Positions 19,822 through 30,537 of a stretch of 64,000 bases of DNA are shown here, in pieces. The stretch's first letter is position 1. The number at the start of each line of letters is the position of its first letter. The DNA is from Syntrophothermus lipocalidus DSM 12680 (GTDB lineage Bacteria; Bacillota; Syntrophomonadia; Syntrophomonadales; Syntrophothermaceae), in contig NC_014220.1 in assembly GCF_000092405.1 (NCBI RefSeq), positions 2,232,001 through 2,296,000 of the forward strand. The letters run 5' to 3'. The notes under the pieces were generated by a model. The model was not told the origin of the DNA, did no database searches, and saw nothing but the letters and a program-made list of their open reading frames with translations. The position numbers and the translations under genes were made by a program.

Positions 19822-20262
19822 CTAAATCACCTCTACCTTGCCACCCCGGGCCGCTATCTTCTCGGCCGCCTGCTGGCTGACCTTGTGAGCTTTAACAACC
19901 AGGGTCCGCTCTAATTCGCCTTCTCCCAAAATCTTGACTCCATCTTTTATCCTCTTGATCAAACCACTTTCTAAGAGCAATTCCGGTGTGATCTCGGTTC
20001 CATCCGGAAACCGATTCAAATCCCTGACATTCACAATGGCAAATTCCTTTTTAAATATATTAGTAAATCCCCGCTTAGGCAAGCGTCTTTGCAAGGGCAT
20101 TTGCCCGCCTTCAAAGCCCGGCCTGACCCCGCCCCCGGAACGCGCTTTCTGTCCTTTGTGCCCGCGCGTAGAGGTTTTTCCATGTCCGGAACCTATGCCC
20201 CGGCCCACCCTCTTGACCCGCTTATTGGTCCCAGGAGGCGCTTTTAGTTCGTGCAATCTCAT
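19822..20262 (-). CDS. rplO: 50S ribosomal protein L15
   Basis: 146 residues. Gly/Arg/Lys-rich N-terminus with [20 protein letters not shown] and [17 protein letters not shown], diagnostic of L15. Confidence 0.98.
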   Translation of the reverse strand: MRLHELKAPPGTNKRVKRVGRGIGSGHGKTSTRGHKGQKARSGGGVRPGFEGGQMPLQRRLPKRGFTNIFKKEFAIVNVRDLNRFPDGTEITPELLLESGLIKRIKDGVKILGEGELERTLVVKAHKVSQQAAEKIAARGGKVEVI

Positions 20263-20276
20263 GCTAATCCTCCTCG

Positions 20277-20462
20277 CTAGTCGATATCTTCTACCTCTAA
20301 AAGGTGCCCAACCCGGGCAATCATCCCTCTAACCGTCGGAGTATCTTCCCTGACCACACTCTGGTTCAATTTTCGCAGCCCGAGGCTTGCGATGATGGCT
20401 CGCTGAGTCTTAGGGCAGCCAATGGTACTCCTCTTCCATGTAATCTTCAGCTTCTTGCCCAA
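20277..20462 (-). CDS. rpmD: 50S ribosomal protein L30
   Basis: 61 residues. [20 protein letters not shown] and the closing [12 protein letters not shown] match bacterial L30. Between rpsE and rplO as usual. Confidence 0.97.
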   Translation of the reverse strand: MGKKLKITWKRSTIGCPKTQRAIIASLGLRKLNQSVVREDTPTVRGMIARVGHLLEVEDID

Positions 20463-20473
20463 TTGACGCCCTC

Positions 20474-20992
20474 CTACTTGATGATTTCTTCAACAGCCTT
20501 TCCTCTCAGCCTAGCTACTTCTTCTGCTTTCTTCAAGTTTTTCAGAGCCTCAATAGTCGCCCTAACCATGTTGTTAGCATTGGATGAACCTAAGGATTTG
20601 GTCAGAATATCTTTGATTCCAGCCAACTCCAGAACTGCTCTAACCGGTCCCCCAGCGATTACTCCAGTACCAGGTGCTGCCGGTTTGAGCAACACTTCTC
20701 CAGCTCCGAACCTGCCAATGATTGGATGCGGAATGGTCCTCTCGTCGATTAGGGGAACCGCTATCATATTCTTCTTGGCATCTTCGATGCCTTTCCTTAT
20801 GGCCTCCGGTACCTCTCCGGCTTTGCCCAGCCCGGCCCCCACGTTGCCCTTCCCATCTCCAACTACCACTACAGCACTGAAGCTAAATCGCCGGCCGCCC
20901 TTTACTACTTTGGCAACCCTCCGTATAGCCACGACCCGCTCCGAAATCTCCCGGCCTTCCTGCTCTTTTTCGATCATCGTTTCCCTCCTCAT
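20474..20992 (-). CDS. rpsE: 30S ribosomal protein S5
   Basis: 172 residues. The N-terminal double-stranded RNA-binding domain ([20 protein letters not shown]) and the C-terminal [20 protein letters not shown] are clear. Acts in decoding accuracy at the mRNA entry. Confidence 0.98.
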   Translation of the reverse strand: MRRETMIEKEQEGREISERVVAIRRVAKVVKGGRRFSFSAVVVVGDGKGNVGAGLGKAGEVPEAIRKGIEDAKKNMIAVPLIDERTIPHPIIGRFGAGEVLLKPAAPGTGVIAGGPVRAVLELAGIKDILTKSLGSSNANNMVRATIEALKNLKKAEEVARLRGKAVEEIIK

Positions 20993-20998
20993 ATCAGC

Positions 20999-21364
20999 CT
21001 AGAACTTTAAGCCAGCTTCCCTGGCTGCATCGGCCAGAGCGGCAACTCGGCCATGATACTTGTAACCGTTTCGATCAAAAACTGCTTCGGATATACCTTT
21101 TTCTAAAGCCTTCTTAGCCAAAGCCGTTCCGACGGCCCGGGCCCCTTCTACTGTGTCCTTCCCCGGCAGGTCTTTAAACTCGCCTTCCAGAGTCGAACAT
21201 GTCAACAGGGTACGGTGAGTAGAATCATCTATGAGTTGAGCATATATATGCTTGAGACTCCGATAAATACAGAGCCGAGGTTTCTCTGCTGTTCCCGAAA
21301 CCCGAACTCTTACCCGCTTGTGTCTCTTCTGTCTCAGGCTAGCACGGCTAGGTTTCTTAATCAC
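20999..21364 (-). CDS. rplR: 50S ribosomal protein L18
   Basis: 121 residues. RKRV-type basic N-terminus, [18 protein letters not shown], and the closing [20 protein letters not shown] are L18 features. Binds 5S rRNA. Confidence 0.98.
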   Translation of the reverse strand: MIKKPSRASLRQKRHKRVRVRVSGTAEKPRLCIYRSLKHIYAQLIDDSTHRTLLTCSTLEGEFKDLPGKDTVEGARAVGTALAKKALEKGISEAVFDRNGYKYHGRVAALADAAREAGLKF

Positions 21365-21396
21365 GGGTGTTCACTCCCTTCCTAGAATTTATCGTC

Positions 21397-21936
21397 TTAG
21401 CGTCCGCCTGCCTTGCCGGCCTTGCGTCTGACTACTTCGTTTTCATACTTGATGCCCTTGCCTTTGTAAGGCTCAGGTCTTCTGATAGCCCTTATCCTTG
21501 CGGCCATTTCTCCCACCTGCTGTTTGTCAATACCTTTGACTACAATCTTGGTAGGTGCCGGCACTTCTATCTCGATGCCTTGTGGGGGATCTACCTCTAC
21601 GGGATGTGAGTAGCCCACGCTGAGCACCAGTTTCCTACCCTGCACCTGGGCGCGGTAACCTACTCCTACCAGATCCAGGCGCTTTTCAAATCCCTTGGTG
21701 ACCCCTTCAACCATGTTAGCAAGAAGGGCCCTCGTCAGTCCGTGTAAGGCCCTGTGCTCCTTCTCATCGCTGGCCCGGGTAATTAACACCTGATTATCTT
21801 CCACCTGAACCTCTATCCCGGCCGGAATCCCTAATGTCAACACGCCTTTTGGGCCCTGGACTGAAACGGTATTTTCCTGCACTGTAACTGTAACCCCTTC
21901 TGGCTTTTCGATCGGTTTTTTGCCTATTCTAGACAC
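21397..21936 (-). CDS. rplF: 50S ribosomal protein L6
   Basis: 179 residues. [15 protein letters not shown] at the start and [20 protein letters not shown] at the end are conserved in L6; two related alpha/beta domains lie between. Near the factor-binding site of the 50S subunit. Confidence 0.98.
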   Translation of the reverse strand: MSRIGKKPIEKPEGVTVTVQENTVSVQGPKGVLTLGIPAGIEVQVEDNQVLITRASDEKEHRALHGLTRALLANMVEGVTKGFEKRLDLVGVGYRAQVQGRKLVLSVGYSHPVEVDPPQGIEIEVPAPTKIVVKGIDKQQVGEMAARIRAIRRPEPYKGKGIKYENEVVRRKAGKAGGR

Positions 21937-21961
21937 TCTGATTTACCCCCTTTGACTACGA

Positions 21962-22360
21962 CTACCAGATGTAACAAACCACTTCACCGCCCAGTCCTTG
22001 TTTACGGGCCTTCTTATCGGTCATCAATCCTTTGGGCGTCGATATCACAGCCGTTCCCAGCCCGCCCAAAACCTTCGGTATTTCATTCTTACCTACGTAC
22101 ACCCGCAAGCCTGGTTTACTAATACGTTTGATCCCAGTTATAACCTTTTCCTTGTTGGGGCCGTATTTCAAATAAATACGGATGATCCCTTGCTTACCGT
22201 CAGCGATAAACTCGTAATCTTTGATATAGCCTTCTTCTTTCAGTATCTCAACGATTCCGAGCTTCATTTTGGAAGCCGGTACTTCTACGCTTTTGTGCAT
22301 TACGGTATTAGCATTCCGGATGCGAGTTAACAAATCGGCGATTGGATCAGTCATGACCAT
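21962..22360 (-). CDS. rpsH: 30S ribosomal protein S8
   Basis: 132 residues starting [18 protein letters not shown], with GGAGG eight bases ahead of the first ATG. The C-terminal GVVISTPKG-like segment appears as [17 protein letters not shown]. Primary 16S rRNA binder and, in other bacteria, translational repressor of the spc operon. Confidence 0.98.
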   Translation of the reverse strand: MVMTDPIADLLTRIRNANTVMHKSVEVPASKMKLGIVEILKEEGYIKDYEFIADGKQGIIRIYLKYGPNKEKVITGIKRISKPGLRVYVGKNEIPKVLGGLGTAVISTPKGLMTDKKARKQGLGGEVVCYIW

Positions 22361-22387
22361 AGTTTAAACCTCCTCTTCTAGTTACAT

Positions 22388-22573
22388 TTACCAACTCGCC
22401 TTGGTTATGCCAGGAATCTCGCCCCGATGCGCCAAGGTGCGGAAGCATATACGGCACATGCCAAATTTTCTCATATAGGCCCTAGGCCGACCACATATTT
22501 TGCAGCGATTGTAATGTCTGGTGGAAAACTTGCCGGGACGTTTTTGCTTCGCGATCAAAGACTTCTTGGCCAT
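22388..22573 (-). CDS. rpsN: 30S ribosomal protein S14 type Z
   Basis: 61 residues, the short zinc-binding form. Two CxxC pairs: [11 protein letters not shown] and [18 protein letters not shown]. This position in the spc operon is standard. Confidence 0.98.
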   Translation of the reverse strand: MAKKSLIAKQKRPGKFSTRHYNRCKICGRPRAYMRKFGMCRICFRTLAHRGEIPGITKASW

Positions 22574-22586
22574 TGCTTTTCCCTCC

Positions 22587-23129
22587 TTATTGTTCGCGGA
22601 ATGGCATACCCATCAGGCGGAGCAGCTCTCTCGCTTCTTCGTCGGTCTTAGCGGTTGTAACTATGATAACCTCCAATCCCCGAATCTTGTCGATCTTGTC
22701 GTAGTCTATTTCCGGGAAAATAACCTGCTCCCTGATCCCCAAAGTGTAATTCCCGCGCCCGTCAAATGCTGTGGGTGATACTCCTCTGAAGTCCCGGACC
22801 CGAGGCAAAGCCACGTTAATAAGCTTATCGAGGAAATCGTACATCCTATCCCCGCGCAAGGTAACCTTGCAACCTATAGACATGCCTTGCCTGAGCTTAA
22901 AGCCGGCTATGGATTTTTTGGCCTTGGTCACAACGGGCTTCTGCCCGGATATGGCCATCAAATCGTTGACCGCCCCGTCCAAAGACTTGGGATTCTGAAT
23001 CGCTTCTCCGACCCCGATGTTGAGCACAACCTTCTCTAATTTCGGTACCTGCATTCGGTTACGGTAATTGAACTTTTCCATCATTTTATCGACTATCTCA
23101 GTCTTGTATATTTCTTTTAGTCTGACCAT
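22587..23129 (-). CDS. rplE: 50S ribosomal protein L5
   Basis: 180 residues. [39 protein letters not shown] and [20 protein letters not shown] are diagnostic. Holds 5S rRNA in the 50S subunit. Unusually, 147 bp without a gene lie between it and rplX. Confidence 0.98.
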   Translation of the reverse strand: MVRLKEIYKTEIVDKMMEKFNYRNRMQVPKLEKVVLNIGVGEAIQNPKSLDGAVNDLMAISGQKPVVTKAKKSIAGFKLRQGMSIGCKVTLRGDRMYDFLDKLINVALPRVRDFRGVSPTAFDGRGNYTLGIREQVIFPEIDYDKIDKIRGLEVIIVTTAKTDEEARELLRLMGMPFREQ

Positions 23130-23276
23130 ATATTCTTTCCTCCTTCTCCCAGGTTCTCCCTACATCAGGCAGGTTCCAAATTACGTACAGGTATTGGGTC
23201 AGGCGTGCTCTACCGGATACAGGGCTGGGAGGTATTAGTTATCGCCTTCGCTCTCCGTTTGCCTTTAGTAACAACG

Positions 23277-23597
23277 TCAGTCCACGATTTCCCCGCACTT
23301 CTTGCAAACGCGCACTTTTTCCCCGCTTTCCAGTACCTTTCGACCGATACGAGTGGGCTTGTTACATTTATTACATAGCAGCATCACGTTCGAAACGTGA
23401 ATAGGTGATTCTATCTGTAGAATCCCGCCCTGCGGCAAGGCGCGGGTAGGCTTCTGATGCTTCTTCACCCGGTTTACGCCTTCTACTACTATCCTGTTCT
23501 TGGCTGGTTCGACTTTCAACACTTTGCCTTTCTTGCCTACGTCCTTACCGGCGATGACCTGTACCGTATCCCCTTTTCTTATCTTTAACTTACCCAT
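23277..23597 (-). CDS. rplX: 50S ribosomal protein L24
   Basis: 106 residues from the ATG at 23597, preceded by GGAGGTAAGG. KOW motif: [22 protein letters not shown]-terminal pair of CxxC motifs (LLCNKCNKP and [11 protein letters not shown]) suggests a zinc ribbon, seen in many Gram-positive L24 proteins. Confidence 0.97.
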   Translation of the reverse strand: MGKLKIRKGDTVQVIAGKDVGKKGKVLKVEPAKNRIVVEGVNRVKKHQKPTRALPQGGILQIESPIHVSNVMLLCNKCNKPTRIGRKVLESGEKVRVCKKCGEIVD

Positions 23598-23613
23598 CAA
23601 CCTTACCTCCATC

Positions 23614-23982
23614 CTATAGGACTTCGGGTGCGAGTGAAATAATCTTCATGAAGTTCTTTTCCCGAAGCTCTCTCGCTACCGGACCGAAGATCCGGGTACC
23701 TTTCGGATTGTTGTTGTCGTCTATGATCACCGCTGCGTTTTCTCCGAATTTGATGTAAGACCCGTCCGGCCGCCGAATTTCCTTGGTGGTTCGAACAACC
23801 ACCGCTTTAACCACATCGCCTTTCTTCACTACCCCTCCCGGACTTGCCTCTTTGATCGATACCACTATAATGTCTCCAACTGTGGCGTACTTCCGGTGGG
23901 AGCCACCGAGCACCTTTATACACATTGCCCGTTTGGCACCAGTATTGTCACCAACCCGGAGCATGGTTTGGGGCTGTATCAT
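23614..23982 (-). CDS. rplN: 50S ribosomal protein L14
   Basis: 122 residues from the ATG at 23982 (GGAAGGAGGTAGCTGAC upstream). [20 protein letters not shown] is the canonical start; [20 protein letters not shown] the canonical end. The frame extends upstream to 24042 but that part overlaps rpsQ. Confidence 0.98.
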   Translation of the reverse strand: MIQPQTMLRVGDNTGAKRAMCIKVLGGSHRKYATVGDIIVVSIKEASPGGVVKKGDVVKAVVVRTTKEIRRPDGSYIKFGENAAVIIDDNNNPKGTRIFGPVARELREKNFMKIISLAPEVL

Positions 23983-24007
23983 GTCAGCTACCTCCTTCCA
24001 GATAAGT

Positions 24008-24280
24008 TTACTGCAAGGTCTTGGCCCTTTCGATAATTTCAACTACCCGCCAGCGCTTTCTTTTGCTTAACGGCCTGGTTTCCATAATCCTTACCACGTC
24101 ACCTGTCTTGCACTCGTTGTTTTCGTCGTGGGCCATATATTTTTTGCTCCTTCTAACAACTTTCCGGTACAAGGGATGTTGCATTACTCTCTCTACTTTG
24201 ACAGTGACTGTCTTATCCATCTTGTCGCTTACAACCGTGCCGATTCTCACTTTCCGTTGTCCTCTTGTCTCTGACACCAT
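24008..24280 (-). CDS. rpsQ: 30S ribosomal protein S17
   Basis: 90 residues with an OB fold: [20 protein letters not shown] and [20 protein letters not shown]. Primary 16S rRNA binder. Confidence 0.98.
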   Translation of the reverse strand: MVSETRGQRKVRIGTVVSDKMDKTVTVKVERVMQHPLYRKVVRRSKKYMAHDENNECKTGDVVRIMETRPLSKRKRWRVVEIIERAKTLQ

Positions 24281-24291
24281 TTAGGCCCCCT

Positions 24292-24498
24292 TTAGGTCAG
24301 TTTGAGCCGCTTAATCTCGCGTTCTCTCTGTATGGTCTTAATCCTGGCGATGTTCTTCTTGACCTCACGTATTCTCATCGGGTTGTCCAGTTGCCCCGTT
24401 GCCAGTTGAAACCTGAGATTAAACAATTCTTCCTTGAAATCATTTGCCCGCTTACTCAATTCTTCATCAGTCAGTTCCCGCAGCTTATTAGCTTTCAC
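24292..24498 (-). CDS. rpmC: 50S ribosomal protein L29
   Basis: 68 residues from a GTG at 24498, chosen because homologues begin at this [13 protein letters not shown]; a GTG at 24510 is also possible. [20 protein letters not shown] is conserved. Either start overlaps the end of rplP by 11-23 bases. Binds near the peptide exit. Confidence 0.95.
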   Translation of the reverse strand: MKANKLRELTDEELSKRANDFKEELFNLRFQLATGQLDNPMRIREVKKNIARIKTIQREREIKRLKLT

Positions 24499-24922
24499 CA
24501 GCCTCACCACCCAATTCTTCTCGTTTTACAAACCTGCACTTGATCGGCAGCTTGTGCGAGGCCAATCTCATCGCTTCTTTCGCCACTTCTTCGCTCACGC
24601 CAGCTAGCTCGAACATGACCCGCCCTGGTTTGACCACTGCAACCCAGTATTCAGGCGAGCCTTTGCCCTTTCCCATTCGGGTTTCTGCGGGCTTCGCTGT
24701 AATGGGTCGGTCCGGGAAAATCTTTATCCATACCTTCCCTCCGCGTTTCACATGCCTGGTAATGGCCACGCGTGCTGCTTCAATCTGGCGGTTAGTTATC
24801 CATGCTGCCTCCAGTGCTTGTAGGCCGTATTCCCCGTAAGTGACGGAGTTACCCTTAGTAGCCTTGCCCTTAAGACTCGGCCTATGCTGTTTTCTGTATT
24901 TAACACGTTTAGGTACCAGCAT
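24488..24922 (-). CDS. rplP: 50S ribosomal protein L16
   Basis: 144 residues. [20 protein letters not shown] and [20 protein letters not shown] are diagnostic. Its ATG overlaps the rpsC stop by one base (TAATG). Confidence 0.98.
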   Translation of the reverse strand: MLVPKRVKYRKQHRPSLKGKATKGNSVTYGEYGLQALEAAWITNRQIEAARVAITRHVKRGGKVWIKIFPDRPITAKPAETRMGKGKGSPEYWVAVVKPGRVMFELAGVSEEVAKEAMRLASHKLPIKCRFVKREELGGEAGES

Positions 24923-25590
24923 TACTTATCTTCCTCCCCCGTCTTCTTCGCTGGTTGCTTGGCCGCTGGTAACACTTCGCCCCGGTTTATCCATATCTTT
25001 ATTCCGATCTTGCCATACGTGGTCATAGCCTCGGCAAACCCATAGTCGATATCAGCCCGCAAGGTGTGGAGCGGTACTCTACCCTCAGCGTACCATTCAG
25101 TTCTGGCAATTTCTGCCCCTGCCAGCCGTCCCGATACCGCTATCTTGATGCCCTCGGCTCCGGCTCTCATTGTACGTTGGACTGCCTGTTTCATAGCTCG
25201 GCGGTAAGCTACCCGTCGTTCAATCTGAGCCGCTACGTTTTCAGCAACTATCTGAGCGTCTAGCTCCGGTTTCTTAATCTCCACTATATTGATATTTACA
25301 GTCTTGCCGGTTAGCTTGCCCAGGTCCTGACGCAACCGTTCAACCTCTGTTCCTCCACGGCCTATGATAATTCCGGGTTTCGCCGTGTGAATTGACACGC
25401 GCACCCGATTGCCCGTACGCTCGATCTCGACCTTCGATATCCCTGCAGCGAAGAAATTTTCCTTGATATATTTTCGAATATGGTAATCTTCATGGAGCAG
25501 GTCAGTGTAGTCCCGATCTGCATACCACTTGGAATCCCAATCCCTGATAATTCCTATCCTTAGCCCTTTGGGATGAACCTTTTGACCCAC
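24922..25590 (-). CDS. rpsC: 30S ribosomal protein S3
   Basis: 222 residues from a GTG that overlaps the rplV stop (TAGTG). [18 protein letters not shown] starts the protein; a KH domain follows ([19 protein letters not shown]). Part of the mRNA entry channel and helicase site. Confidence 0.98.
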   Translation of the reverse strand: MGQKVHPKGLRIGIIRDWDSKWYADRDYTDLLHEDYHIRKYIKENFFAAGISKVEIERTGNRVRVSIHTAKPGIIIGRGGTEVERLRQDLGKLTGKTVNINIVEIKKPELDAQIVAENVAAQIERRVAYRRAMKQAVQRTMRAGAEGIKIAVSGRLAGAEIARTEWYAEGRVPLHTLRADIDYGFAEAMTTYGKIGIKIWINRGEVLPAAKQPAKKTGEEDK

Positions 25591-25931
25591 TATCTAACCT
25601 CCTTTTCCTTAACTACCACCGTTATATGGCTAGTTCTCCGCTTCATCACATCAGCCCGCCCATAGGCTCTGGGCTTAAGCCGTTTCAAGCTCGGGCCTTC
25701 ATTAACATAGATCTCGGCCACATACAGGGCATCTACGTCCATGTCGAAATTGTTCTCGGCATTGGCCATAGCTGACTTCAAAACCTTGGCTATCAACGGT
25801 GCCCCCTTTTTGTTGGTGTACCTAAGGATAGCCATAGCCTCTTGCGCATTCTTGCCCCGTACAAGGTCTGCCACTTGTCGTGCCTTAAATGGTGATACCC
25901 TTAAGTATTTTGCCACTGCTCTTGCTTCCAC
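25590..25931 (-). CDS. rplV: 50S ribosomal protein L22
   Basis: 113 residues. [19 protein letters not shown] and [20 protein letters not shown], the latter containing the exit-tunnel loop, are typical. Confidence 0.98.
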   Translation of the reverse strand: MEARAVAKYLRVSPFKARQVADLVRGKNAQEAMAILRYTNKKGAPLIAKVLKSAMANAENNFDMDVDALYVAEIYVNEGPSLKRLKPRAYGRADVMKRRTSHITVVVKEKEVR

Positions 25932-25949
25932 TGGTCTCCCCCCTTTTTG

Positions 25950-26234
25950 TTATCTGCGCTTGCTCGTCTTCTCCGACTTGTCGGCGTGACCCCGGTAAGT
26001 CCGAGTAGGGGCAAATTCACCCAGCTTATGGCCTACCATGTCTTCAGTTATATAGATGGGAACGTGCTTTCTTCCTTCATATACGGCCAGCGTGTGTCCC
26101 ACCATTTCAGGTAGTATCGTCGACCGGCGGGACCAGGTTTTGATAACCCTTTTTTCGCCAGTTTCATTCATTTTCTCGATCTTCTTTAGCAGTTTCTCGT
26201 CACAGTAAGGGCCCTTTTTTAGAGACCTGCCCAT
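25950..26234 (-). CDS. rpsS: 30S ribosomal protein S19
   Basis: 94 residues. [20 protein letters not shown] and [15 protein letters not shown] are diagnostic. In the 30S head with S13. Confidence 0.98.
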   Translation of the reverse strand: MGRSLKKGPYCDEKLLKKIEKMNETGEKRVIKTWSRRSTILPEMVGHTLAVYEGRKHVPIYITEDMVGHKLGEFAPTRTYRGHADKSEKTSKRR

Positions 26235-26252
26235 GTCCGTACCTCCTTCAAA

Positions 26253-27077
26253 CTACTTCCTCTTCTTTACTATCATCTTATCAGACGGCTTCTTTTTCCT
26301 GGTTTTTCCGCCAATGGCGATTTTACCCCAAGGCGATACCGGGTATTTTCTTCCCACAGGAGCCCTTCCTTCCCCGCCCCCGTGCGGGTGATCTACGGGG
26401 TTCATTGCTGTTCCTCTAACTGTGGGACGAATCCCCAACCAGCGAGAACGTCCAGCCTTTCCCAGGGTAATGTTCTCGTGGTCTAGGTTGCCTACCTGCC
26501 CTATGGTGGCCCGGCAACTCAAATGAATTAACCTCACTTCTCCTGAAGGTAGCCTTACGTGAGCGTAATCTCCTTCTTTGGCCATCAGCTGGGCGGAAGC
26601 CCCAGCTGATCTGACGATCTGCGCTCCTTTGCCCGGCCTCAGTTCGATGTTATGAATAGTAGTACCTACAGGAATGTTCCTCAGGGGGAGAGCATTGCCT
26701 ACTTTGATATCGGCATCCGGCCCCGATACCACTTTGTCCCCAACCTTGAGCCCATTAGGAGCAACAATATAACGTTTTTCTCCATCAGCGTAGTGCAAAA
26801 GCGCTATATTTGCCGACCGGTTGGGGTCGTATTCGATGGCCGCAACCTTGGCCGGCACGCCGTCCTTATTGCGCTTGAAATCGATGATGCGGTATAACCG
26901 CTTATGACCGCCGCCCCGGTGACGGACCGTTTGGCGCCCCACGGCGTTCCTGCCCCCGGTCTTTTTAAGGGACACGGTCAGGGCTTTTTCTGGCTCAACT
27001 TTAGTTATTTCTTCAAATGTCAGTACTGTCATCTGCCGCCTTCCCGGTGAGGTAGGCTTGAACTTTTTTATACCCAT
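26253..27077 (-). CDS. rplB: 50S ribosomal protein L2
   Basis: 274 residues from [14 protein letters not shown]. The peptidyl-transferase-proximal segment around [17 protein letters not shown] is intact, with the conserved His. Two in-frame ATGs adjoin at the start (27080, 27077). Confidence 0.98.
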   Translation of the reverse strand: MGIKKFKPTSPGRRQMTVLTFEEITKVEPEKALTVSLKKTGGRNAVGRQTVRHRGGGHKRLYRIIDFKRNKDGVPAKVAAIEYDPNRSANIALLHYADGEKRYIVAPNGLKVGDKVVSGPDADIKVGNALPLRNIPVGTTIHNIELRPGKGAQIVRSAGASAQLMAKEGDYAHVRLPSGEVRLIHLSCRATIGQVGNLDHENITLGKAGRSRWLGIRPTVRGTAMNPVDHPHGGGEGRAPVGRKYPVSPWGKIAIGGKTRKKKPSDKMIVKKRK

Positions 27078-27109
27078 CAAAACTGCCTCCTTATTAGGAT
27101 GGACTACTC

Positions 27110-27397
27110 TTACATCCCCTCAAACAGGGGTATTTTGTGTCCCGCTTTTAGTGTCACGATGGCTTTTTTTCGGTCTGGTTTGTACCCTTCAAACCTTCCC
27201 ATACGCCGCTTCTTGCCTTTTACGTTTATTGTTCTAACGTTGTCTACTTTTACGTGAAATATCTCTTCTATAGCTTTGCGTATTTCCGTCTTGTTGGCCT
27301 GTTTGTCAACGATGAACGTGTACTTGTTTTCTGCCATGAGATTCATGGATTTCTCAGTAATAACCGGTCGCACGATAATGTCTCTGGCATCCTTCAT
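27110..27397 (-). CDS. rplW: 50S ribosomal protein L23
   Basis: 95 residues. [18 protein letters not shown] and [20 protein letters not shown] mark L23, the exit-site protein that docks SRP and trigger factor. Its ATG overlaps the rplD stop (ATGA). Confidence 0.98.
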   Translation of the reverse strand: MKDARDIIVRPVITEKSMNLMAENKYTFIVDKQANKTEIRKAIEEIFHVKVDNVRTINVKGKKRRMGRFEGYKPDRKKAIVTLKAGHKIPLFEGM

Positions 27398-28020
27398 CGG
27401 GCCAATACCTCCTCTACCTTGGCGACAGCATCCTTGGTTATAACCAGTTTGTCGTGATTCAGTATGTCATACACGCTCATGAAGTCGGCCCTGACCGGCT
27501 TAATTCCAGGGATGTTGCGCGCTGATTTATACACGTTCACATCCCCGTCAGCCGTAACTATCAGGGCTTTTCGATCAACCTGCAGAGCATTCAGGATTTC
27601 CACCATTCTTTTGGTCTTCGGAGCTTCTAAAGTAAGTTCATCCATCACAATCATGTTCCGCCCTTTGACTTTGCTGGAAAGGGCAGACTTTAAGGCCAGC
27701 CGCCTGATTTTCTTGGGAAGAGTATATGAGTAGTCACGGGGTTGCGGGCCGAACACTACTCCTCCTTTACGCCATAGAGGAGAACGGATACTTCCCGCTC
27801 TGGCGCGTCCGGTTCCTTTCTGGCGATAGGGCTTACGCCCTCCTCCTCTGACTTCTCCTCGGGTCTTAGTAGCTGCGGTGCCTACCCGATGGTTAGCCAA
27901 CTGCATCTTTACCACCTGATGCATTGCGGCCTGATTAGGCTCTATCCCGAAAACCTCATCGCTGAGCTCAATTTCTCCTACCTGAGTTCCGTTCATGTTA
28001 TAAAGTGGCACTTTTGGCAT
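27394..28020 (-). CDS. rplD: 50S ribosomal protein L4
   Basis: 208 residues. [20 protein letters not shown] is the exit-tunnel loop; [20 protein letters not shown] the start. In other bacteria L4 also represses the S10 operon through its leader. Confidence 0.98.
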   Translation of the reverse strand: MPKVPLYNMNGTQVGEIELSDEVFGIEPNQAAMHQVVKMQLANHRVGTAATKTRGEVRGGGRKPYRQKGTGRARAGSIRSPLWRKGGVVFGPQPRDYSYTLPKKIRRLALKSALSSKVKGRNMIVMDELTLEAPKTKRMVEILNALQVDRKALIVTADGDVNVYKSARNIPGIKPVRADFMSVYDILNHDKLVITKDAVAKVEEVLAR

Positions 28021-28047
28021 CTTTTTAACCTCCTTCGCCCGACCTCT

Positions 28048-28686
28048 TTAAGCCTTGGCGGAATTCTTAATCGTGACTAATCCCCGCCTCGGGCCTGGAA
28101 TCGCACCTTTTATCAAGAGGATGTTTTTTTCGGGATAGACTTTAACCACCCGTAAACGTTGTACTGTAACCTTCTCCCCACCTAAACGTCCTGGCAGTTT
28201 ACGTCCCTTAAAAACCCGAGCCGGTCCTTTCGCCCCCAAGGCTCCAGGTCTGCGGTGATACTTTGAACCATGGGCCATAGCTCCCCGTTGGAAGTTGTGA
28301 CGCTTGATGCCCCCAGCAAAGCCTTTCCCTTTGGAAATGCCGGTGACGTCAATTATGTCGCCTTCCTTAAAGATATCAACCCGTATCTCCTGTCCTACCT
28401 GGTAATCATCGATATTTTCCACTCGGAATTCCCTGATAAAGCGAACTGGTTTCACGTTGGCGTTAGCCAAGTGTCCTTTCAAAGGCTTTGTTATCTTACT
28501 TTCTTTTACACTACCAAAACCGACTTGGATGGCATTGTAGCCGTCAGTAGCCACCGTTTTTTTCTGTAATACTATGCATGGACCCGCTTCTACCACTGTA
28601 ACCGCGGTAGCCCGGTCATTTTCATCAAAAAGCTGTGTCATCCCTAGCTTTACGCCTAAGAGACCCTTCTCGACATGCTTGCTCAC
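28048..28686 (-). CDS. rplC: 50S ribosomal protein L3
   Basis: 212 residues. GLLGVKLGMTQLFDENDRAT and QRGAMAHGSKYHRRPGALG are diagnostic. A 104-bp spacer separates it from rpsJ. Confidence 0.98.
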   Translation of the reverse strand: MSKHVEKGLLGVKLGMTQLFDENDRATAVTVVEAGPCIVLQKKTVATDGYNAIQVGFGSVKESKITKPLKGHLANANVKPVRFIREFRVENIDDYQVGQEIRVDIFKEGDIIDVTGISKGKGFAGGIKRHNFQRGAMAHGSKYHRRPGALGAKGPARVFKGRKLPGRLGGEKVTVQRLRVVKVYPEKNILLIKGAIPGPRRGLVTIKNSAKA

Positions 28687-28790
28687 TTTCGTTTACCTCC
28701 CATGTTGATGGGGCATGGCTTCAGTTCCCACTAGATGGTGCCCTTCTGATCCCGGTAGCCCTTGTTCGACGTCCGAGTCTGTTAAAGACT

Positions 28791-29102
28791 TCAAAGCTTG
28801 ATCTCTATGTCCACCCCGGACGGCAGATCTAGATGCATCAGGGCATCGATAGTCTTCGGATTAGGATCCAGTATATCTATTAGACGTTTGTGGGTACGCA
28901 TTTCAAACTGTTCCCGCGAATCTTTGTTAACGTGTGGAGACCTGAGAATCGTATAAATACTCTTCTCGGTCGGTAATGGTATCGGCCCTGAAACCTTAGC
29001 CCCGTTCTTTTTTGCTGTTTCGACTATCTTGCTGGCGGATTGGTCTAAAAGTTTGTGGTCGAATGCTTTTAACCTTATTCTGACCTTCTGCTGGCCTTTC
29101 AC
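28791..29102 (-). CDS. rpsJ: 30S ribosomal protein S10
   Basis: 103 residues. [40 protein letters not shown] and [14 protein letters not shown] are diagnostic. Also NusE, a partner of NusB in antitermination. First gene of the S10 operon. Confidence 0.98.
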   Translation of the reverse strand: MKGQQKVRIRLKAFDHKLLDQSASKIVETAKKNGAKVSGPIPLPTEKSIYTILRSPHVNKDSREQFEMRTHKRLIDILDPNPKTIDALMHLDLPSGVDIEIKL

Positions 29103-29295
29103 TTCTTGCTTTACCTCCTTATACAGGTAACTCCTATTCCACGCATCCGGGCGTGTTAATAGGCAAACGTCACAAACACCCTTCGGCCTGGTTTGCTACC
29201 AGGCAGCACATCCCCCGCTATACGGCAAAAGCCTTACCTTCTCCTAACCGGGGACATGCTCCTGGTTAGATTTCCGACCAGACCTTTGAACCCAG
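29103..29295 (-). promoter_or_regulatory. Leader region between tuf and rpsJ
   Basis: 193 bp with no gene. It holds at least one clear stem, GCCTGG (29186) with CCAGGC (29204), and further GC-rich arms. A T-run terminator or a sigma-A promoter is not evident. Probably the 5' leader of the S10 operon and the junction with the str operon; any control by L4 is inference. Confidence 0.45.
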
Positions 29296-30498
29296 TTATT
29301 CGATAACAGAAGTTACCACACCAGCGCCTACGGTACGACCGCCTTCTCTAATCGCGAAACGGAGCCCTTTTTCGATAGCGATGGGTGTGATCAACTCTAT
29401 GGTCATCTGAACATTATCGCCCGGCATAACCATTTCTACCCCTTCGGGCAACCGAATGCTACCGGTAACGTCGGTAGTACGGAAATAAAACTGCGGGCGG
29501 TACCCGTCAAAGAACGGGGTATGTCTGCCACCTTCTTCTTTGGTCAAAACATAAACCTCGGCGTTAAACTTGGTATGCGGCTTAATGGAACCCGGCTTCG
29601 CCAGAACCATCCCCCGCTCCACTTCTTTCCGGTCAACACCCCTGAGCAAAGTCCCGATGTTGTCACCGGCTTGAGCAAAGTCCAGTATCTTGCGGAACAT
29701 TTCTACACCGGTAACGACGGTCTTGCGAGTCTCGTCTCTCAAACCGATTATCTCGACTTCGTCGCCCACTTTAACAGTACCTCTCTCCACTCTGCCGGTC
29801 GTCACTGTACCTCTTCCGGTAATCGTGAATACGTCCTCAATCGGCATCAAGAAAGGCTTGTCAATGTCTCTTTCAGGCAGCGGTACATAATCGTCTACCG
29901 CGTCCATCAACTCCCATATCTTGGAGCACCACTCGCATTCCCGACTGCCGCACCCGCATTCCAGGGCTTTCAAAGCAGACCCTTTGACTACCGGTATATC
30001 ATCGCCGGGAAAACCGTATTCGTTAAGCAGGTCGCGAACTTCCATTTCCACCAGTTCAAGCAGCTCTTCATCGTCTACCATATCGACCTTGTTCATGAAT
30101 ACTACGATATACGGCACCTGTACTTGCCTAGCCAAAATAATATGCTCCCGGGTCTGCGGCATGGGTCCATCGGCCGCCGATACTACTAGAATAGCCCCGT
30201 CCATCTGGGCAGCTCCTGTAATCATGTTCTTAATGTAGTCGGCATGCCCAGGACAATCCACGTGAGCATAGTGCCGCTTGTCGGTTTCGTACTCGACGTG
30301 AGCGGTATTGATGGTGATGCCTCTTTCCCTTTCTTCCGGAGCTTTATCGATTTCTTCATAGCTAGTAGCTTTTGCCTTACCGACTTTGGAAAGACACACA
30401 GTAATAGCCGCCGTTAAAGTCGTTTTCCCATGGTCAATGTGCCCAATAGTACCGACGTTAACATGAGGTTTTGTCCTTTCAAACTTCGCTTTAGCCAT
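29296..30498 (-). CDS. tuf: Elongation factor Tu with a cysteine-rich insertion
   Basis: 400 residues from the ATG at 30498 ([20 protein letters not shown]). GTPase motifs: [25 protein letters not shown] and GSALKAL. Right after the last motif there is an unusual stretch, [20 protein letters not shown], with C181, C183, C188 and C191 (29926-29958), where most EF-Tu proteins have a short loop without cysteines. The rest (domains 2 and 3) is standard. Delivers aminoacyl-tRNA to the ribosome. 39 bp after fusA. Confidence 0.97.
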   Translation of the reverse strand: MAKAKFERTKPHVNVGTIGHIDHGKTTLTAAITVCLSKVGKAKATSYEEIDKAPEERERGITINTAHVEYETDKRHYAHVDCPGHADYIKNMITGAAQMDGAILVVSAADGPMPQTREHIILARQVQVPYIVVFMNKVDMVDDEELLELVEMEVRDLLNEYGFPGDDIPVVKGSALKALECGCGSRECEWCSKIWELMDAVDDYVPLPERDIDKPFLMPIEDVFTITGRGTVTTGRVERGTVKVGDEVEIIGLRDETRKTVVTGVEMFRKILDFAQAGDNIGTLLRGVDRKEVERGMVLAKPGSIKPHTKFNAEVYVLTKEEGGRHTPFFDGYRPQFYFRTTDVTGSIRLPEGVEMVMPGDNVQMTIELITPIAIEKGLRFAIREGGRTVGAGVVTSVIE

Positions 30499-30537
30499 TG
30501 GTTTGTTCACCTTTCCTTTCTTAAAGTGTTTTTAAAT

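Noticed and set aside
29926-29958. Frameshift artefact as the source of the EF-Tu cysteine stretch
   Set aside because: The frame is the same before and after, and the following residues ([19 protein letters not shown]) match EF-Tu normally.
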